Positions 34,240 to 45,826 of a DNA stretch of 64,000 bases are shown here, in pieces. Numbering within the stretch: the first letter of the stretch is position 1; each line of letters begins with the position of its first letter. The DNA comes from Thioclava dalianensis (GTDB taxonomy: Bacteria > Pseudomonadota > Alphaproteobacteria > Rhodobacterales > Rhodobacteraceae), in assembly GCF_000715505.1 (NCBI RefSeq), contig NZ_JHEH01000003.1, forward strand, positions 1 through 64,000, written 5' to 3'. The notes beneath the pieces were generated by a model, which was given only the letters and a program-made list of their open reading frames with translations, did not search any database and had not been told where the DNA came from. The translations under genes and the position numbers were made by a program.

Positions 34240-35112
34240 ATGTCCACACAAGCCTCGCGCTCAGCCGCGCGTCTTATGATTTCCCCATCCGTCATCCTTC
34301 TTTTCCTGTGGATGGCCGTGCCGCTGGGCATGACGATCTGGTTCTCGTTCCAGCGCTACAATCTTCTGATGCCGGGCCAAACCGGGTTCGTCGGCTTTCA
34401 GAACTACGAGTATTTCCTCACCGATCCGGCCTTTTTTACCGCCCTTTGGAACACGCTGGCGCTGGTCGGAGGGGTGCTGTTGATCACCGTCATCGGTGGC
34501 ATGTTGCTGGCGCTCTTGCTCGATCAGCCGGTCTTTGGACAAGGCATCGTTCGGATCCTCGTGATCGCGCCCTTCTTCGTGATGCCAACCGTCTCGGCAC
34601 TGGTGTGGAAGAACATGTTCTACAATCCGGTGAACGGGATATTTGGCTATATCTCCGAGTTCTTCGGCTTCCAGCCCTATGATTACCTCGCGCATGCGCC
34701 GCTTTTGTCGATCACGATCATCGTGGCCTGGCAATGGCTGCCCTTTGCCACACTGATCTTGCTCACCGCGCTGCAATCGCTCGATTCCGAGCAGCTTGAG
34801 GCCGCCGAGATGGACGGGGCCAGCATCTGGTCGCGCTTCATCTACATCATGGTGCCGCATCTGTCGCGCGCCGCCACCGTGGTGATCCTGATCCAGACGA
34901 TCTTTCTGCTCTCGACCTTCGCCGAGATCCTCGTGACCACCAATGGCGGTCCGGGCAATGCATCCACCACCCTGACCTATCTCGTCTATGTCCAGTCGCT
35001 GCTGCAATTCGACGTGGGCGGCGGTGCGGCCGGCGGCGTGGTTGCGGTGATCCTTGCCAATATCGTTGCGATCTTCCTGATGCGGATGATCGGCAAGAAC
35101 CTGGAGGCCTGA
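34240..35112 (+). CDS. smoF: Polyol ABC transporter permease
   Basis: A 290-residue MalF-like inner-membrane protein with about six membrane segments (first at LMISPSVILLFLWMAVPLGM). The cytoplasmic EAA loop that docks the ATPase is visible as EQLEAAEMDGASIWSRF with the expected E-A-A-x3-G pattern. The ATG at 34240 (MSTQASRSAARL) was preferred because the upstream extension lies in the hairpin region. It forms the heterodimeric pore with SmoG, 3 bases downstream. Confidence 0.93.
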   Translation: MSTQASRSAARLMISPSVILLFLWMAVPLGMTIWFSFQRYNLLMPGQTGFVGFQNYEYFLTDPAFFTALWNTLALVGGVLLITVIGGMLLALLLDQPVFGQGIVRILVIAPFFVMPTVSALVWKNMFYNPVNGIFGYISEFFGFQPYDYLAHAPLLSITIIVAWQWLPFATLILLTALQSLDSEQLEAAEMDGASIWSRFIYIMVPHLSRAATVVILIQTIFLLSTFAEILVTTNGGPGNASTTLTYLVYVQSLLQFDVGGGAAGGVVAVILANIVAIFLMRMIGKNLEA

Positions 35113-35115
35113 TCC

Positions 35116-35946
35116 ATGGCACGCAAAGTCTCAAACCGCCGTCGCGTGATCATGTCGATCATCGCATGGGTGATGGCCTTCCTGATCTTCTTCCCGATCC
35201 TCTGGACGATCATCTTGTCGTTCAAGACCGAGGGCGATGCGATCCGGGCCCCGCTTCAGGTCCTCACCTCAGGCTGGACGCTCGAGAGCTACCACACTGT
35301 CTTTGAGCGCTCGAACTACTTCCGTCACTTCATGAACTCGGTGGTGATCTCGTTTGGCTCGGTGTTCCTTGCCCTTGTCATCGCGATCCCCGCCGCCTGG
35401 GCCATGGCCTTCGTGCCGGGCAAGCGCACCAAGGACGTGCTGATGTGGATGCTGTCGACCAAGATGATGCCTGCCGTGGGCGTTCTGGTGCCGATCTACC
35501 TGATGTTCCGCGACTGGGGGCTTCTCGACACGCGGATCGGTTTGATCATCGTGCTGTGCCTGATGAACCTGCCGATCGTGATCTGGATGCTGTTCACCTA
35601 TTTCAAGGAAATCCCGAACGACATCCTCGAGGCCGCCCGCATGGACGGGGCCACGCTTGGCTCGGAAATCATCTATGTGCTCACGCCAATGGCCATTCCG
35701 GGCATCGCCTCGACCCTGCTTTTGAACGTCATCCTCGCATGGAACGAGGCCTTCTGGACGCTCAACCTGACCGCGGCCAAAGCCGCTCCGCTCACCGCTT
35801 TCATCGCGGCTTATTCAAGCCCCGAAGGGCTGTTCTACGCGAAACTGTCTGCCGCCTCGACGCTGGCCATCGCACCGATCTTGATCCTCGGCTGGTTCAG
35901 CCAGAAGCAACTGGTGCGCGGTCTGACCTTCGGCGCTGTGAAATAA
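35116..35946 (+). CDS. smoG: Polyol ABC transporter permease
   Basis: A 276-residue MalG-like permease. Membrane segments include [19 protein letters not shown] near the N-terminus, and the EAA loop reads [18 protein letters not shown]. It starts 3 bases after smoF and is followed 10 bases later by the ATPase gene with an AAGGAG ribosome binding site. It completes the pore for hexitol import. Confidence 0.94.
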   Translation: MARKVSNRRRVIMSIIAWVMAFLIFFPILWTIILSFKTEGDAIRAPLQVLTSGWTLESYHTVFERSNYFRHFMNSVVISFGSVFLALVIAIPAAWAMAFVPGKRTKDVLMWMLSTKMMPAVGVLVPIYLMFRDWGLLDTRIGLIIVLCLMNLPIVIWMLFTYFKEIPNDILEAARMDGATLGSEIIYVLTPMAIPGIASTLLLNVILAWNEAFWTLNLTAAKAAPLTAFIAAYSSPEGLFYAKLSAASTLAIAPILILGWFSQKQLVRGLTFGAVK

Positions 35947-35956
35947 GGAGATCCCC

Positions 35957-36952
35957 ATGGGACAGATTGAACTCAAGGGCGTCACGAAGCGATTTGGCGA
36001 CGTGGAAGTCATCCCGCCTCTGGACCTGATGATCGACGAGGGCGAGTTTGTCGTCTTCGTCGGCCCCTCGGGCTGCGGCAAATCCACCCTGCTGCGGCTG
36101 ATCGCCGGGCTTGAGGATGTGTCGGGCGGGCATATCGAGATCGACGGCGCGGATGCCACCGATCTGCCGCCCGCCAAGCGCAGCCTCGCGATGGTGTTCC
36201 AATCCTATGCGCTCTATCCGCATATGTCGGTGCGCAAGAACATCGCCTTTCCGCTCAAGATGGCCAAGATCGACCCGGCTGTCGCCAAGGAGAAGGTCGA
36301 GAATGCCGCGCGCGTCCTCAATCTCGGGGACTATCTGGAACGCCGTCCGGGCCAGCTTTCGGGCGGTCAGCGTCAGCGGGTCGCTATCGGGCGGGCCATC
36401 GTGCGCGAACCGGCAGCCTTCCTCTTCGATGAACCGCTCTCGAACCTCGATGCCGCGTTGCGGGTGAATATGCGGCTCGAAATCTCCGAGCTGCACCAGA
36501 AGCTCAAGACCACGATGGTTTATGTGACCCACGATCAGGTCGAGGCGATGACCATGGCCGACAAGATTGTCGTGCTGCGCGCGGGCCATATCGAACAGGT
36601 GGGCTCTCCGCTGGAGCTTTACCGCTCGCCGCGCAATCTCTTCGTCGCAGGCTTCATCGGTTCGCCCAAGATGAACTTCATCGAAGGCGCCGAGGCGGCC
36701 AAACACGATGCCCACACCATCGGCATCCGCCCCGAACACACGCTTGTCTCCGCGACCGAAGGGCGCTGGAAGGGCAAGGTGACGGTCTCCGAGCACCTCG
36801 GGTCGGACACCTTCTTGCATGTCGAGACCGAGCACGGGCTGATCAATGTGCGCGGCGATGGCGAGGTCTCACTGCATGCGGGCGACACCGCTTACCTTTC
36901 GCCCGACGAGTCCCAACTTCATCGCTTTGACGCACAAGGGATGGCAATCTGA
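35957..36952 (+). CDS. smoK: Polyol ABC transporter ATP-binding protein
   Basis: A 331-residue MalK/UgpC-type ATPase. It carries Walker [10 protein letters not shown], the Q-loop in [13 protein letters not shown], signature [15 protein letters not shown], Walker [13 protein letters not shown] and the H-loop in THDQVEAMT, then a C-terminal TOBE/OB regulatory domain (from about 235). All catalytic residues are intact. Its stop overlaps the smoS start (TGATG). Confidence 0.96.
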   Translation: MGQIELKGVTKRFGDVEVIPPLDLMIDEGEFVVFVGPSGCGKSTLLRLIAGLEDVSGGHIEIDGADATDLPPAKRSLAMVFQSYALYPHMSVRKNIAFPLKMAKIDPAVAKEKVENAARVLNLGDYLERRPGQLSGGQRQRVAIGRAIVREPAAFLFDEPLSNLDAALRVNMRLEISELHQKLKTTMVYVTHDQVEAMTMADKIVVLRAGHIEQVGSPLELYRSPRNLFVAGFIGSPKMNFIEGAEAAKHDAHTIGIRPEHTLVSATEGRWKGKVTVSEHLGSDTFLHVETEHGLINVRGDGEVSLHAGDTAYLSPDESQLHRFDAQGMAI

Positions 36953-37713
36953 TGCGACTTAAAGGAAAACGCGCGCTCATCACCGGTGCCGCCCGCGGTA
37001 TCGGACGGGCCTTTGCGGAGAAATATAACTCCGAGGGCGCGGATGTGGTGATCGGAGATATCGACATCGCCCGTGCCGAACAGACTGCCGAAGAGATCGG
37101 CGCCGTTGCGGTCCGGCTGGACGTGACCGATCCCGAGAGCATCGAGGCTGCAATGGCCGCGCTGCGCGTCTCAGGCGGGATCGACATCCTGATCAACAAC
37201 GCCGCGATCTTCACCGCCGCCCCTCTCGTCGAGATCAGCCGCGAAGATTACGCGCGTGTCTTCAAGATCAATGTCGAGGGCACCTTGTTCATGATGCAAG
37301 CCTGCGCCCGCGAGATGATCGCGCAAGGTCGTGGCGGTCGCATCATCAACATGGCCAGCCAAGCCGGGCGGCGGGGCGAGGCTCTGGTTGCAGTCTATTG
37401 CGCCTCTAAGGCCGCCGTCATCAGCCTCACCCAATCGGCGGGGCTGAACCTGATCGAGCATGGCATCAACGTGAACGCCATCGCCCCCGGTGTCGTCGAT
37501 GGCGAGCATTGGGACGGCGTCGATGCGTTCTTTGCCAAATATGAAAACAAGCCATTGGGCCAGAAGAAGACAGAGGTCGGCGCCGCGGTGCCCTTCGGAC
37601 GTATGGGGACGGCGGAAGACCTCACCGGCATGGCCGTCTTCCTCGCCTCGCAGGAGGCCGATTACATCGTGGCCCAGACGTTCAACGTCGATGGCGGAAA
37701 CTGGATGAGCTGA
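36952..37713 (+). CDS. smoS: Sorbitol (D-glucitol) dehydrogenase, SDR family
   Basis: Oxidises sorbitol to fructose (and galactitol to tagatose in the Rhodobacter enzyme) with NAD. The 253-residue SDR has TGAARGIGRAF at the cofactor site, Asp after the second strand (IGDID) for NAD preference, NNAAIFT, the catalytic Ser in NMASQAG, Tyr-x3-Lys in VYCASKAAV, and the C-terminal FNVDGGNWMS typical of SmoS. It overlaps smoK by one base and lies 1 base before mtlK. Confidence 0.92.
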   Translation: MRLKGKRALITGAARGIGRAFAEKYNSEGADVVIGDIDIARAEQTAEEIGAVAVRLDVTDPESIEAAMAALRVSGGIDILINNAAIFTAAPLVEISREDYARVFKINVEGTLFMMQACAREMIAQGRGGRIINMASQAGRRGEALVAVYCASKAAVISLTQSAGLNLIEHGINVNAIAPGVVDGEHWDGVDAFFAKYENKPLGQKKTEVGAAVPFGRMGTAEDLTGMAVFLASQEADYIVAQTFNVDGGNWMS

Positions 37714-37714
37714 T

Positions 37715-39181
37715 ATGACACTTTCGAACGCAACGCTGAACGCGCTTCCCCCCGATGTCGCCCGCCCCGGCTATGACCGCGCGGGGCTTACGCCAGGGAT
37801 CGTCCATATTGGCTGCGGCAATTTCCACCGCGCCCATCAGGCGGTTTATCTCGATGATCTCTTCGCGCTTGGGGAGGGCCATGACTGGGCGCTTCTGGGC
37901 GCGGGGGTGCGCGCGGGTGACGCCAAGATGCGTGAAACCCTGCTCGCCCAAGACGGGCTTTCGAGCGTGATTGAGCTGGACCCGGCGGCCAAATCGGCCC
38001 GCGTGATCGGGGCGATGACCGGGTTTGTGGCCGTCGAGGCGGGCAATGCGGCGCTCATCGCTGCAATGAGCGATCCCGCGATCCGCATCGTCTCGCTCAC
38101 TGTGACCGAGGGCGGCTATTACATCGACCCCAAGACCGACACGTTCAGCCCGTCCCATCCCGACATTCAGGCCGATGCCGCCAATCCAGAGGCGCCCAAC
38201 ACCGCCTTTGGCGCGATCATCGCGGCGCTGAAAGCGCGACGCGCCGCTGGTCTGCACCCGTTCACCGTGATGTGTTGCGACAACGTCCCCCATAACGGCC
38301 ATGTCACGCGCGATGCGGTCTGCGGGCTGGCGCAGCTCTCGGACCCGGAGATGGCCGAGTGGATCAAGGCCAATGTCGCCTTCCCCAATTCGATGGTCGA
38401 CCGCATCACCCCCGCCACCGGCCCGCATGAGCGCGCGCTGGCGAAAGGCTTCGGCCTTGAGGACGCGGCCCCCGTCACCTGCGAGCCGTTCCGGCAATGG
38501 GTGATGGAGGACAACTTCCCCGCAGGCCGTCCCGCGCTTGAGAAAGTGGGCGTCACCTTCACCGATCAGGTGGACCGTTTCGAGACGATGAAGATCCGCA
38601 TTCTCAATGGCGGCCATGCGATTATCGCTTATGCGGCCGGGCTGCGCGATATTGAGTTCGCCCATGAGGCGATGGCCGATGAACAGATCCGCGCCTTCCT
38701 CGACAAGATCGAGACCGACGAGATCCTGCCCATCGTACCGCCCGTCCCCGACACCGATCTTGAGGCCTATAAACAGCTCATCATCGAGCGCTTCTCGAAC
38801 CCGGAAGTGGCCGACACGATCCGCAGGCTGTGTCTCGACGGCTCGAACCGTCAGCCCAAGTTTATCATCCGCTCGATCCGCGACCGGCTGGCGAAAGGGC
38901 TCGATTGTTCGGGTCTGATCCTCGAGAGCGCTTTGTGGTGCCGCTACTGTTTCGGGACGACCGAAAGCGGCGCCGAGATCGCGCCCAACGACCCAAGCTG
39001 GGACCGGCTTCAGGCGCAGGCCATCCTCGCTCAAGACCGCCCCGCCGCGTGGCTCGAAATGCCCGAGATCTATGGCGATCTTGCGCAGAATGAGGCGTTG
39101 GTCGCGCAGTTCAGCCAGACGCTGCAAGATGTCTGGAACCGGGGCTCGCAGGCGGTCATCGCCGATTATCTCGCGCGATGA
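37715..39181 (+). CDS. mtlK: Mannitol 2-dehydrogenase
   Basis: Oxidises D-mannitol to fructose with NAD. The 488-residue monomeric polyol-specific long-chain dehydrogenase has the N-terminal nucleotide-binding IVHIGCGNFHRAHQAVY and the catalytic motif K-x4-N-x2-H in MKIRILNGGHAIIAY near residue 295. Length and motifs match the Rhodobacter sphaeroides enzyme. It is the last gene of the operon and ends at a bidirectional terminator; no fructokinase or xylB gene follows. Confidence 0.95.
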   Translation: MTLSNATLNALPPDVARPGYDRAGLTPGIVHIGCGNFHRAHQAVYLDDLFALGEGHDWALLGAGVRAGDAKMRETLLAQDGLSSVIELDPAAKSARVIGAMTGFVAVEAGNAALIAAMSDPAIRIVSLTVTEGGYYIDPKTDTFSPSHPDIQADAANPEAPNTAFGAIIAALKARRAAGLHPFTVMCCDNVPHNGHVTRDAVCGLAQLSDPEMAEWIKANVAFPNSMVDRITPATGPHERALAKGFGLEDAAPVTCEPFRQWVMEDNFPAGRPALEKVGVTFTDQVDRFETMKIRILNGGHAIIAYAAGLRDIEFAHEAMADEQIRAFLDKIETDEILPIVPPVPDTDLEAYKQLIIERFSNPEVADTIRRLCLDGSNRQPKFIIRSIRDRLAKGLDCSGLILESALWCRYCFGTTESGAEIAPNDPSWDRLQAQAILAQDRPAAWLEMPEIYGDLAQNEALVAQFSQTLQDVWNRGSQAVIADYLAR

Positions 39182-39188
39182 TCTGACC

Positions 39189-39212
39189 GGCCCGGTCTGA
39201 CGCGACCGGGCC
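39189..39212. terminator. Bidirectional hairpin after mtlK and the VOC gene
   Basis: A perfect 9-bp stem GGCCCGGTC/GACCGGGCC (39189-39197 with 39204-39212) lies in the 57-base gap between convergent mtlK and the VOC gene. There is no long T run, so its termination strength is uncertain. Confidence 0.7.
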
Positions 39213-39238
39213 TGCCGAGCCGACTTGCGGCCCCTTGC

Positions 39239-40057
39239 TCAGGCGGGGGCCGTTTCTTTTTCGCGCAAGGCAAAGGGCAGCCCCCAAGGATCGACCGGAT
39301 TTGCGCCTGCGCGCGCCACAAGGGCCTCCAGCGCCTCGGGCGTGCCGCGCAGACCAACCTCGGCCAGCCCGGTGCGCGGGGAAGTTTTCGGTGCCGCCCC
39401 CTTGCTGTGCCAGATGTTGGTCGCGATATGGTGGTGATAGCCGTCCCAGCCGTGGAAATTCGCCCACCGATAGCGGGTCGTGACCGGCAGGCCCAGGATA
39501 TCACGGTAGAACAGCTCCGCCGGATCAAGCGCGCCCACCCGCAGATGAACATGTCCGATCACCGTGCCTGCGGGCGCGCCGCGCCACTCGGCCTGAGCGG
39601 CGCGAGCCACGTCTTGCAGATCAATCGGATCGGTCGTCATCGCGATCTCGCCGTTCTTGAGCGGCCATTCAGCGCGCGGGCGGTCGCGATAGATCTCCAC
39701 CCCGTTGCCTTCGGGATCGGACAGGTAGAGCGCCTCACTGACCTTGTGATCGGAGGCCCCCTCAAGGCTCTGCCCCATCTTCGACAGATGGGACAGAAAT
39801 GCACCCAGATCGGAGCGCTCGGGCAGAAGAAAAGCGGTATGAAACAGCCCCGCCTCGCGCGGGCTGGTGCGTGCAGCCTGCGCATCGCGGCGCAAGCGCA
39901 CCATCACCTGGCCCTCGACACCCAAGGCAATCTCGGACGCATCTGCAGAGATCCGCTCCAAACCGATGATTTTCTCATAGAATTGGGCCACTGCGGGAAG
40001 ATCATGCACGATCAGCGTGACATCCCCGATCTGTAGGCTTGCATCACTGGTTGCCAT
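39239..40057 (-). CDS. VOC-superfamily protein, two-domain catechol 2,3-dioxygenase-like
   Basis: A 272-residue protein with two vicinal-oxygen-chelate modules: residues about 8-125 (QIGDVTLIVHDLPAVAQFYEK to GVEIYRDRP) and about 165-265 (IGHVHLRVGALDPAELFYRDILGL onward). Possible metal ligands are His in GHVHLRV and in GYHHHIATN plus a late Glu. It resembles CatE-type ring-cleavage dioxygenases, but substrate is unknown. It diverges from a LysR gene, its likely regulator. Confidence 0.82.
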   Translation of the reverse strand: MATSDASLQIGDVTLIVHDLPAVAQFYEKIIGLERISADASEIALGVEGQVMVRLRRDAQAARTSPREAGLFHTAFLLPERSDLGAFLSHLSKMGQSLEGASDHKVSEALYLSDPEGNGVEIYRDRPRAEWPLKNGEIAMTTDPIDLQDVARAAQAEWRGAPAGTVIGHVHLRVGALDPAELFYRDILGLPVTTRYRWANFHGWDGYHHHIATNIWHSKGAAPKTSPRTGLAEVGLRGTPEALEALVARAGANPVDPWGLPFALREKETAPA

Positions 40058-40147
40058 CTCGCTCTCCTGATTGGTGTGGGGCCGTGGCCCGGTATCTTCT
40101 GGTCCTCTGATATATCGGCCTTTTCATTTGCCAATAAAATGGTGAAT

Positions 40148-40162
40148 ATAGCGAATAACTAT
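40148..40162. promoter_or_regulatory. Candidate LysR box between VOC and LysR genes
   Basis: ATAG-N7-CTAT (40148-40162) fits the T-N11-A dyad form of LysR-type binding sites and lies in the A+T-rich divergent promoter region (40058-40183). Confidence 0.45.
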
Positions 40163-40183
40163 CCACATAATGTGCGTAATTTC

Positions 40184-41077
40184 ATGGATCTCACCGATCA
40201 GCTTCGCGCCTTTGTCGCGACCGCCCAGACGGGCTCCTTCACGGCGGCCGCCGAGCGGATGGGCATCTCGAACCGCCTGAGTTCGAAATATGTGGCCGAG
40301 CTGGAGGCACGGCTGGGCACACGTCTGTTACAGCGCACGACGCGGCGGGTCGGGCTGACCCCGGCGGGGGAGCGGTTGCTGGCCCAAGCGCCGGATTGGC
40401 TCGACGGGCTCGATGCGATGCTGGGGGACGTGACCGAGCAGACGCGCGGCTACTCAGGGCTTTTGCGGATCTCGGCCCCCGTCACCTTCGGCGAAAGCCA
40501 TATCGCGGCGATGCTCGCACGGTTCGTGCAGGCGCATCCAGCACTTGAGATCGATCTGCGGCTCTCGGACAGCCATGTCGATCTGGCCAGCGAAGGGATC
40601 GACCTCGCGTTTCGGATCGGGCGGCTGCAAGACAGCGCGCTCAAATCCCGCAGGCTCGCGCGGTTTGGCATGAAGATCGCGGCCTCGCCTGCCTATCTGG
40701 CGCGCGCAGGCGTGCCCTCACGTCCCGAAGAGCTGACCGATCACGCCTGTATCCACGACACCAATCACGGGCAACGCGCGCTCTGGACCATCGGCACGGC
40801 AGAGGCGCCGCGCGAGATCCGGATCCGGCCTGCGCTGCGGGTGAACTCGGCGCGCGCGGCGCGCGAGCTGGCGCTGGCCGGTCACGGTATCACTTTTGGG
40901 CCGGATTTTGTGCTGGGGCCGGATATCGCGGCGGGGCGGCTTCAGGCGTTGATGCCGGGGCTCGCGCTGCCCGAGCGCACGCTGCATGCGGTCTATCTCG
41001 ACGGTCCCGCCCTGCCCCGAAAACTGCGCGCGCTGATCGAATTTGCAGCCCAAGATCTGCGCGGCCTCTCGGCGTAA
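40184..41077 (+). CDS. LysR family transcriptional regulator
   Basis: A 297-residue regulator. The N-terminal helix-turn-helix spans about residues 4-62 (LTDQLRAFVATAQTGSFTAA then SSKYVAELEARLGTRLLQRTTRRVGLT), followed by a LysR substrate-binding domain of the CrgA/PA2758-like group (GLLRISAPVTFGESHIAAML, LRLSDSHVDLASEGIDLAFRIG). The ATG at 40184 (MDLTDQLRAF) was chosen because upstream in-frame starts add a sequence outside the family. It probably controls the divergent VOC gene. Confidence 0.9.
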   Translation: MDLTDQLRAFVATAQTGSFTAAAERMGISNRLSSKYVAELEARLGTRLLQRTTRRVGLTPAGERLLAQAPDWLDGLDAMLGDVTEQTRGYSGLLRISAPVTFGESHIAAMLARFVQAHPALEIDLRLSDSHVDLASEGIDLAFRIGRLQDSALKSRRLARFGMKIAASPAYLARAGVPSRPEELTDHACIHDTNHGQRALWTIGTAEAPREIRIRPALRVNSARAARELALAGHGITFGPDFVLGPDIAAGRLQALMPGLALPERTLHAVYLDGPALPRKLRALIEFAAQDLRGLSA

Positions 41078-41099
41078 ACTCAAAAGATGCGCGCGCGGC

Positions 41100-41450
41100 T
41101 CACTGGATGTCCCAGTCGTCGTCGTGACCGACCGCGCCAATTGCCAGCCAATCGGCACGCACCCGCGCGACCCGGCTGTCGCCCCAGGTCCGAAACACAA
41201 CGACAAAGCCCTCGGACGTCACCATCTCGGCGGAAATATCCATCCGTCCATTATGCTTCTGGTCGATATCCCACATCGAGAGCGCGACATGCACCATCGG
41301 TGTTTCGCGAAATGCGGTGGGAAATTCGACCAGCTTGCGCAGCTCACGCGGGCCGTCTCCGGTCCACATTGCGCCGCCATCCTGATAATCGGAAAACAGA
41401 ACCATGGAGCCCTGCTGCAACCCGACCCGATGGCTTTCGATGGTAATCAT
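41100..41450 (-). CDS. H-type lectin domain protein
   Basis: A 116-residue protein matching the H-type lectin domain, known from snail agglutinins that bind N-acetylgalactosamine. Recognisable parts are VLFSDYQDGGAMWTGDGPRE, the first strand region with V/I-x-F pattern KLVEFPTAFRETPMVHVALSMWDIDQK and FVVVFRTWGDSRVARVRADWLAIG. There is no signal peptide, so a cytoplasmic or non-classical location is likely. It lies about 97 bases downstream of atpC with a terminator between. Role unknown. Confidence 0.75.
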   Translation of the reverse strand: MITIESHRVGLQQGSMVLFSDYQDGGAMWTGDGPRELRKLVEFPTAFRETPMVHVALSMWDIDQKHNGRMDISAEMVTSEGFVVVFRTWGDSRVARVRADWLAIGAVGHDDDWDIQ

Positions 41451-41502
41451 GGCTGAGACTCCCTGAACTGGCCCCAGACTAGCTGCCCGTGACGCAAGAA
41501 AA

Positions 41503-41525
41503 AAGCCCCGGAAAAACCGAGGCTT
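41503..41525 (-). terminator. Intrinsic terminator of the atp operon
   Basis: On the minus strand AAGCCTCGG/CCGGGGCTT (one G-T pair) encloses a T5 loop and is followed by TTTTTTCTTG. It lies 21 bases past the atpC stop. Confidence 0.88.
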
Positions 41526-41546
41526 CTTGGATGATGTTCATGTCGC

Positions 41547-41948
41547 TCAGAGCGTCATATGGGTGCCCATGGCCTCCATATCCGCCAAAAGCTTGGCGGT
41601 GAGATCGGCCACCGAAGGATGTGCCTCTTCGTGGACGCGCCGGGCTTCCTCGATGAGATGGTCGTGCACTTCCTTGGTGAATTCCTCAGCGGGCAGCGAG
41701 CGCTCGGCCAGCACGGTCACCCCCTCGGGGGTGATCTCTGCAAAGCCGCCGGTCACAGCGTAGCTATAGGTTTCCGTCCGGGTCACGAGCGTCAGCTTGC
41801 CGGGCCGCAGCGTGGTGAGCATCGGCGCGTGGCCGGGCATCACCGTCAGGTCGCCATCGGCGCCCGGAACCATGACCTCGATCGCTTCCTCGACAGAGGC
41901 GAGCTTGCGCTCGGGCGCGACGAGATCGAATTGCATGCTATCGGCCAT
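41547..41948 (-). CDS. atpC: ATP synthase epsilon subunit
   Basis: Part of the central stalk of F1, linking rotation of c-ring to gamma and modulating ATPase activity. The 133-residue protein has the beta-sandwich core (MQFDLVAPERKLASVEEAIEVMVPGADGDLTVMPGHAP begins it) with the typical GADGDLTVMPGHAPMLT motif, and a short C-terminal helical hairpin. It is the last gene of atpHAGDC, 9 bases after atpD. Confidence 0.96.
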   Translation of the reverse strand: MADSMQFDLVAPERKLASVEEAIEVMVPGADGDLTVMPGHAPMLTTLRPGKLTLVTRTETYSYAVTGGFAEITPEGVTVLAERSLPAEEFTKEVHDHLIEEARRVHEEAHPSVADLTAKLLADMEAMGTHMTL

Positions 41949-41957
41949 AACGCCTCC

Positions 41958-44275
<2,318 letters not shown>

Positions 44276-44296
44276 GTCCCTGTCCTTTCAGGCCAA

Positions 44297-45826
44297 TCAC
44301 GCGAAGGTCTTGGCGAATTCGTCGAGAGCGGCTTTGAGCTTGTCTGCAGCATCACCCTTGATCTTGGGATCGTCCTGGGTCAGCCAATCGAGGATGTCCT
44401 TGCGCGAGTTGCGCAGGTAATCAAGCAGCCCTTTTTCGAAATGGCGCACCTGATCCACCGGGATATCGTCAAGATAGCCCTGCGTACCCGCAAAGATCAC
44501 AGCCACGATTTCCGCGTTGGTGAGCGGCGAATACTGTGATTGTTTCATCAGCTCGGTCAGACGCGCACCGCGGTTCAGAAGCTTTTGCGTTGCCGCATCA
44601 AGATCCGAACCGAACTGTGCGAAGGCCGCCATCTCGCGATACTGGGCAAGCTCCAGTTTCACAGGACCAGCCACAGCTTTCATCGAGTTGGTCTGGGCCG
44701 AGGAGCCGACGCGCGACACCGACAGACCGGTGTTCACAGCCGGACGCACGCCCTGATAGAACAGTTCCGTCTCGAGGAAGATCTGACCGTCGGTGATCGA
44801 GATCACGTTGGTCGGGATATAGGCCGACACGTCGCCCGCTTGGGTTTCGATAACCGGAAGTGCGGTGAGCGAGCCCGAACCGAATTCCTCGTTCATCTTC
44901 GCCGAACGCTCGAGCAGGCGCGAATGGAGATAGAACACGTCGCCCGGATAGGCTTCACGACCCGGCGGACGGCGCAGCAGGAGCGACATCTGGCGATAGG
45001 CCACAGCCTGCTTGGACAGATCGTCATAGATGATCAGCGCATGCATGCCGTTGTCGCGGAAATATTCCGCCATCGCGGTCGCGGTATAGGGGGCGAGATA
45101 TTGCATCGGAGCGGGGTCCGAGGCGGTCGCGGCGATCACGGTCGTGTATTCGATCGCGCCGGTCTCTTCGAGCTTCTTCACAAGCTGTGCCACGGTCGAG
45201 CGTTTCTGCCCGATTGCCACGTAGAAGCAGTGCATCTTGTTGGCCGGATCGGCGTCGTTATACGATTTCTGGTTGAGGATCGTATCGAGCGCGATTGCGG
45301 TCTTGCCGGTCTGACGGTCACCGATGATCAGCTCGCGCTGGCCACGGCCGATCGGAATCATCGCGTCGACCGATTTCAGGCCGGTGGCCATCGGCTCATG
45401 CACCGATTTACGCGGGATGATGCCCGGCGCTTTGACGTCGGCCACACGGCGCTCTTTGCTCTCGATGGCGCCTTTGCCGTCGATTGCATAACCCAGACCG
45501 TCCACGACGCGCCCCAGCAGGGCCTCGCCCACCGGCACGTCCACGATGGAGTTCGTGCGCTTGACGGTGTCGCCTTCTTTGATGTCCTGGTCGGAGCCGA
45601 AGATCACGATACCGACGTTGTCGGATTCGAGGTTCAGCGCCATCCCGCGGATACCACCGGGGAATTCCACCATCTCACCGGCCTGGACGTTGTCGAGGCC
45701 ATAGACGCGCGCAATACCGTCACCAACCGACAGCACACGACCGACTTCAGCGACTTGGGCGTCCTGCCCGAAATTCTTGATCTGGTCCTTGAGGATCGCA
45801 GAAATCTCAGCTGCTTGGATGCCCAT
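44297..45826 (-). CDS. atpA: ATP synthase alpha subunit
   Basis: Regulatory nucleotide-binding subunit of F1. The 509-residue protein has the P-loop GDRQTGKTA, the family signature [17 protein letters not shown] containing the arginine finger, and the N-terminal [16 protein letters not shown]. Its ATG directly abuts the atpH stop codon. Confidence 0.99.
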   Translation of the reverse strand: MGIQAAEISAILKDQIKNFGQDAQVAEVGRVLSVGDGIARVYGLDNVQAGEMVEFPGGIRGMALNLESDNVGIVIFGSDQDIKEGDTVKRTNSIVDVPVGEALLGRVVDGLGYAIDGKGAIESKERRVADVKAPGIIPRKSVHEPMATGLKSVDAMIPIGRGQRELIIGDRQTGKTAIALDTILNQKSYNDADPANKMHCFYVAIGQKRSTVAQLVKKLEETGAIEYTTVIAATASDPAPMQYLAPYTATAMAEYFRDNGMHALIIYDDLSKQAVAYRQMSLLLRRPPGREAYPGDVFYLHSRLLERSAKMNEEFGSGSLTALPVIETQAGDVSAYIPTNVISITDGQIFLETELFYQGVRPAVNTGLSVSRVGSSAQTNSMKAVAGPVKLELAQYREMAAFAQFGSDLDAATQKLLNRGARLTELMKQSQYSPLTNAEIVAVIFAGTQGYLDDIPVDQVRHFEKGLLDYLRNSRKDILDWLTQDDPKIKGDAADKLKAALDEFAKTFA

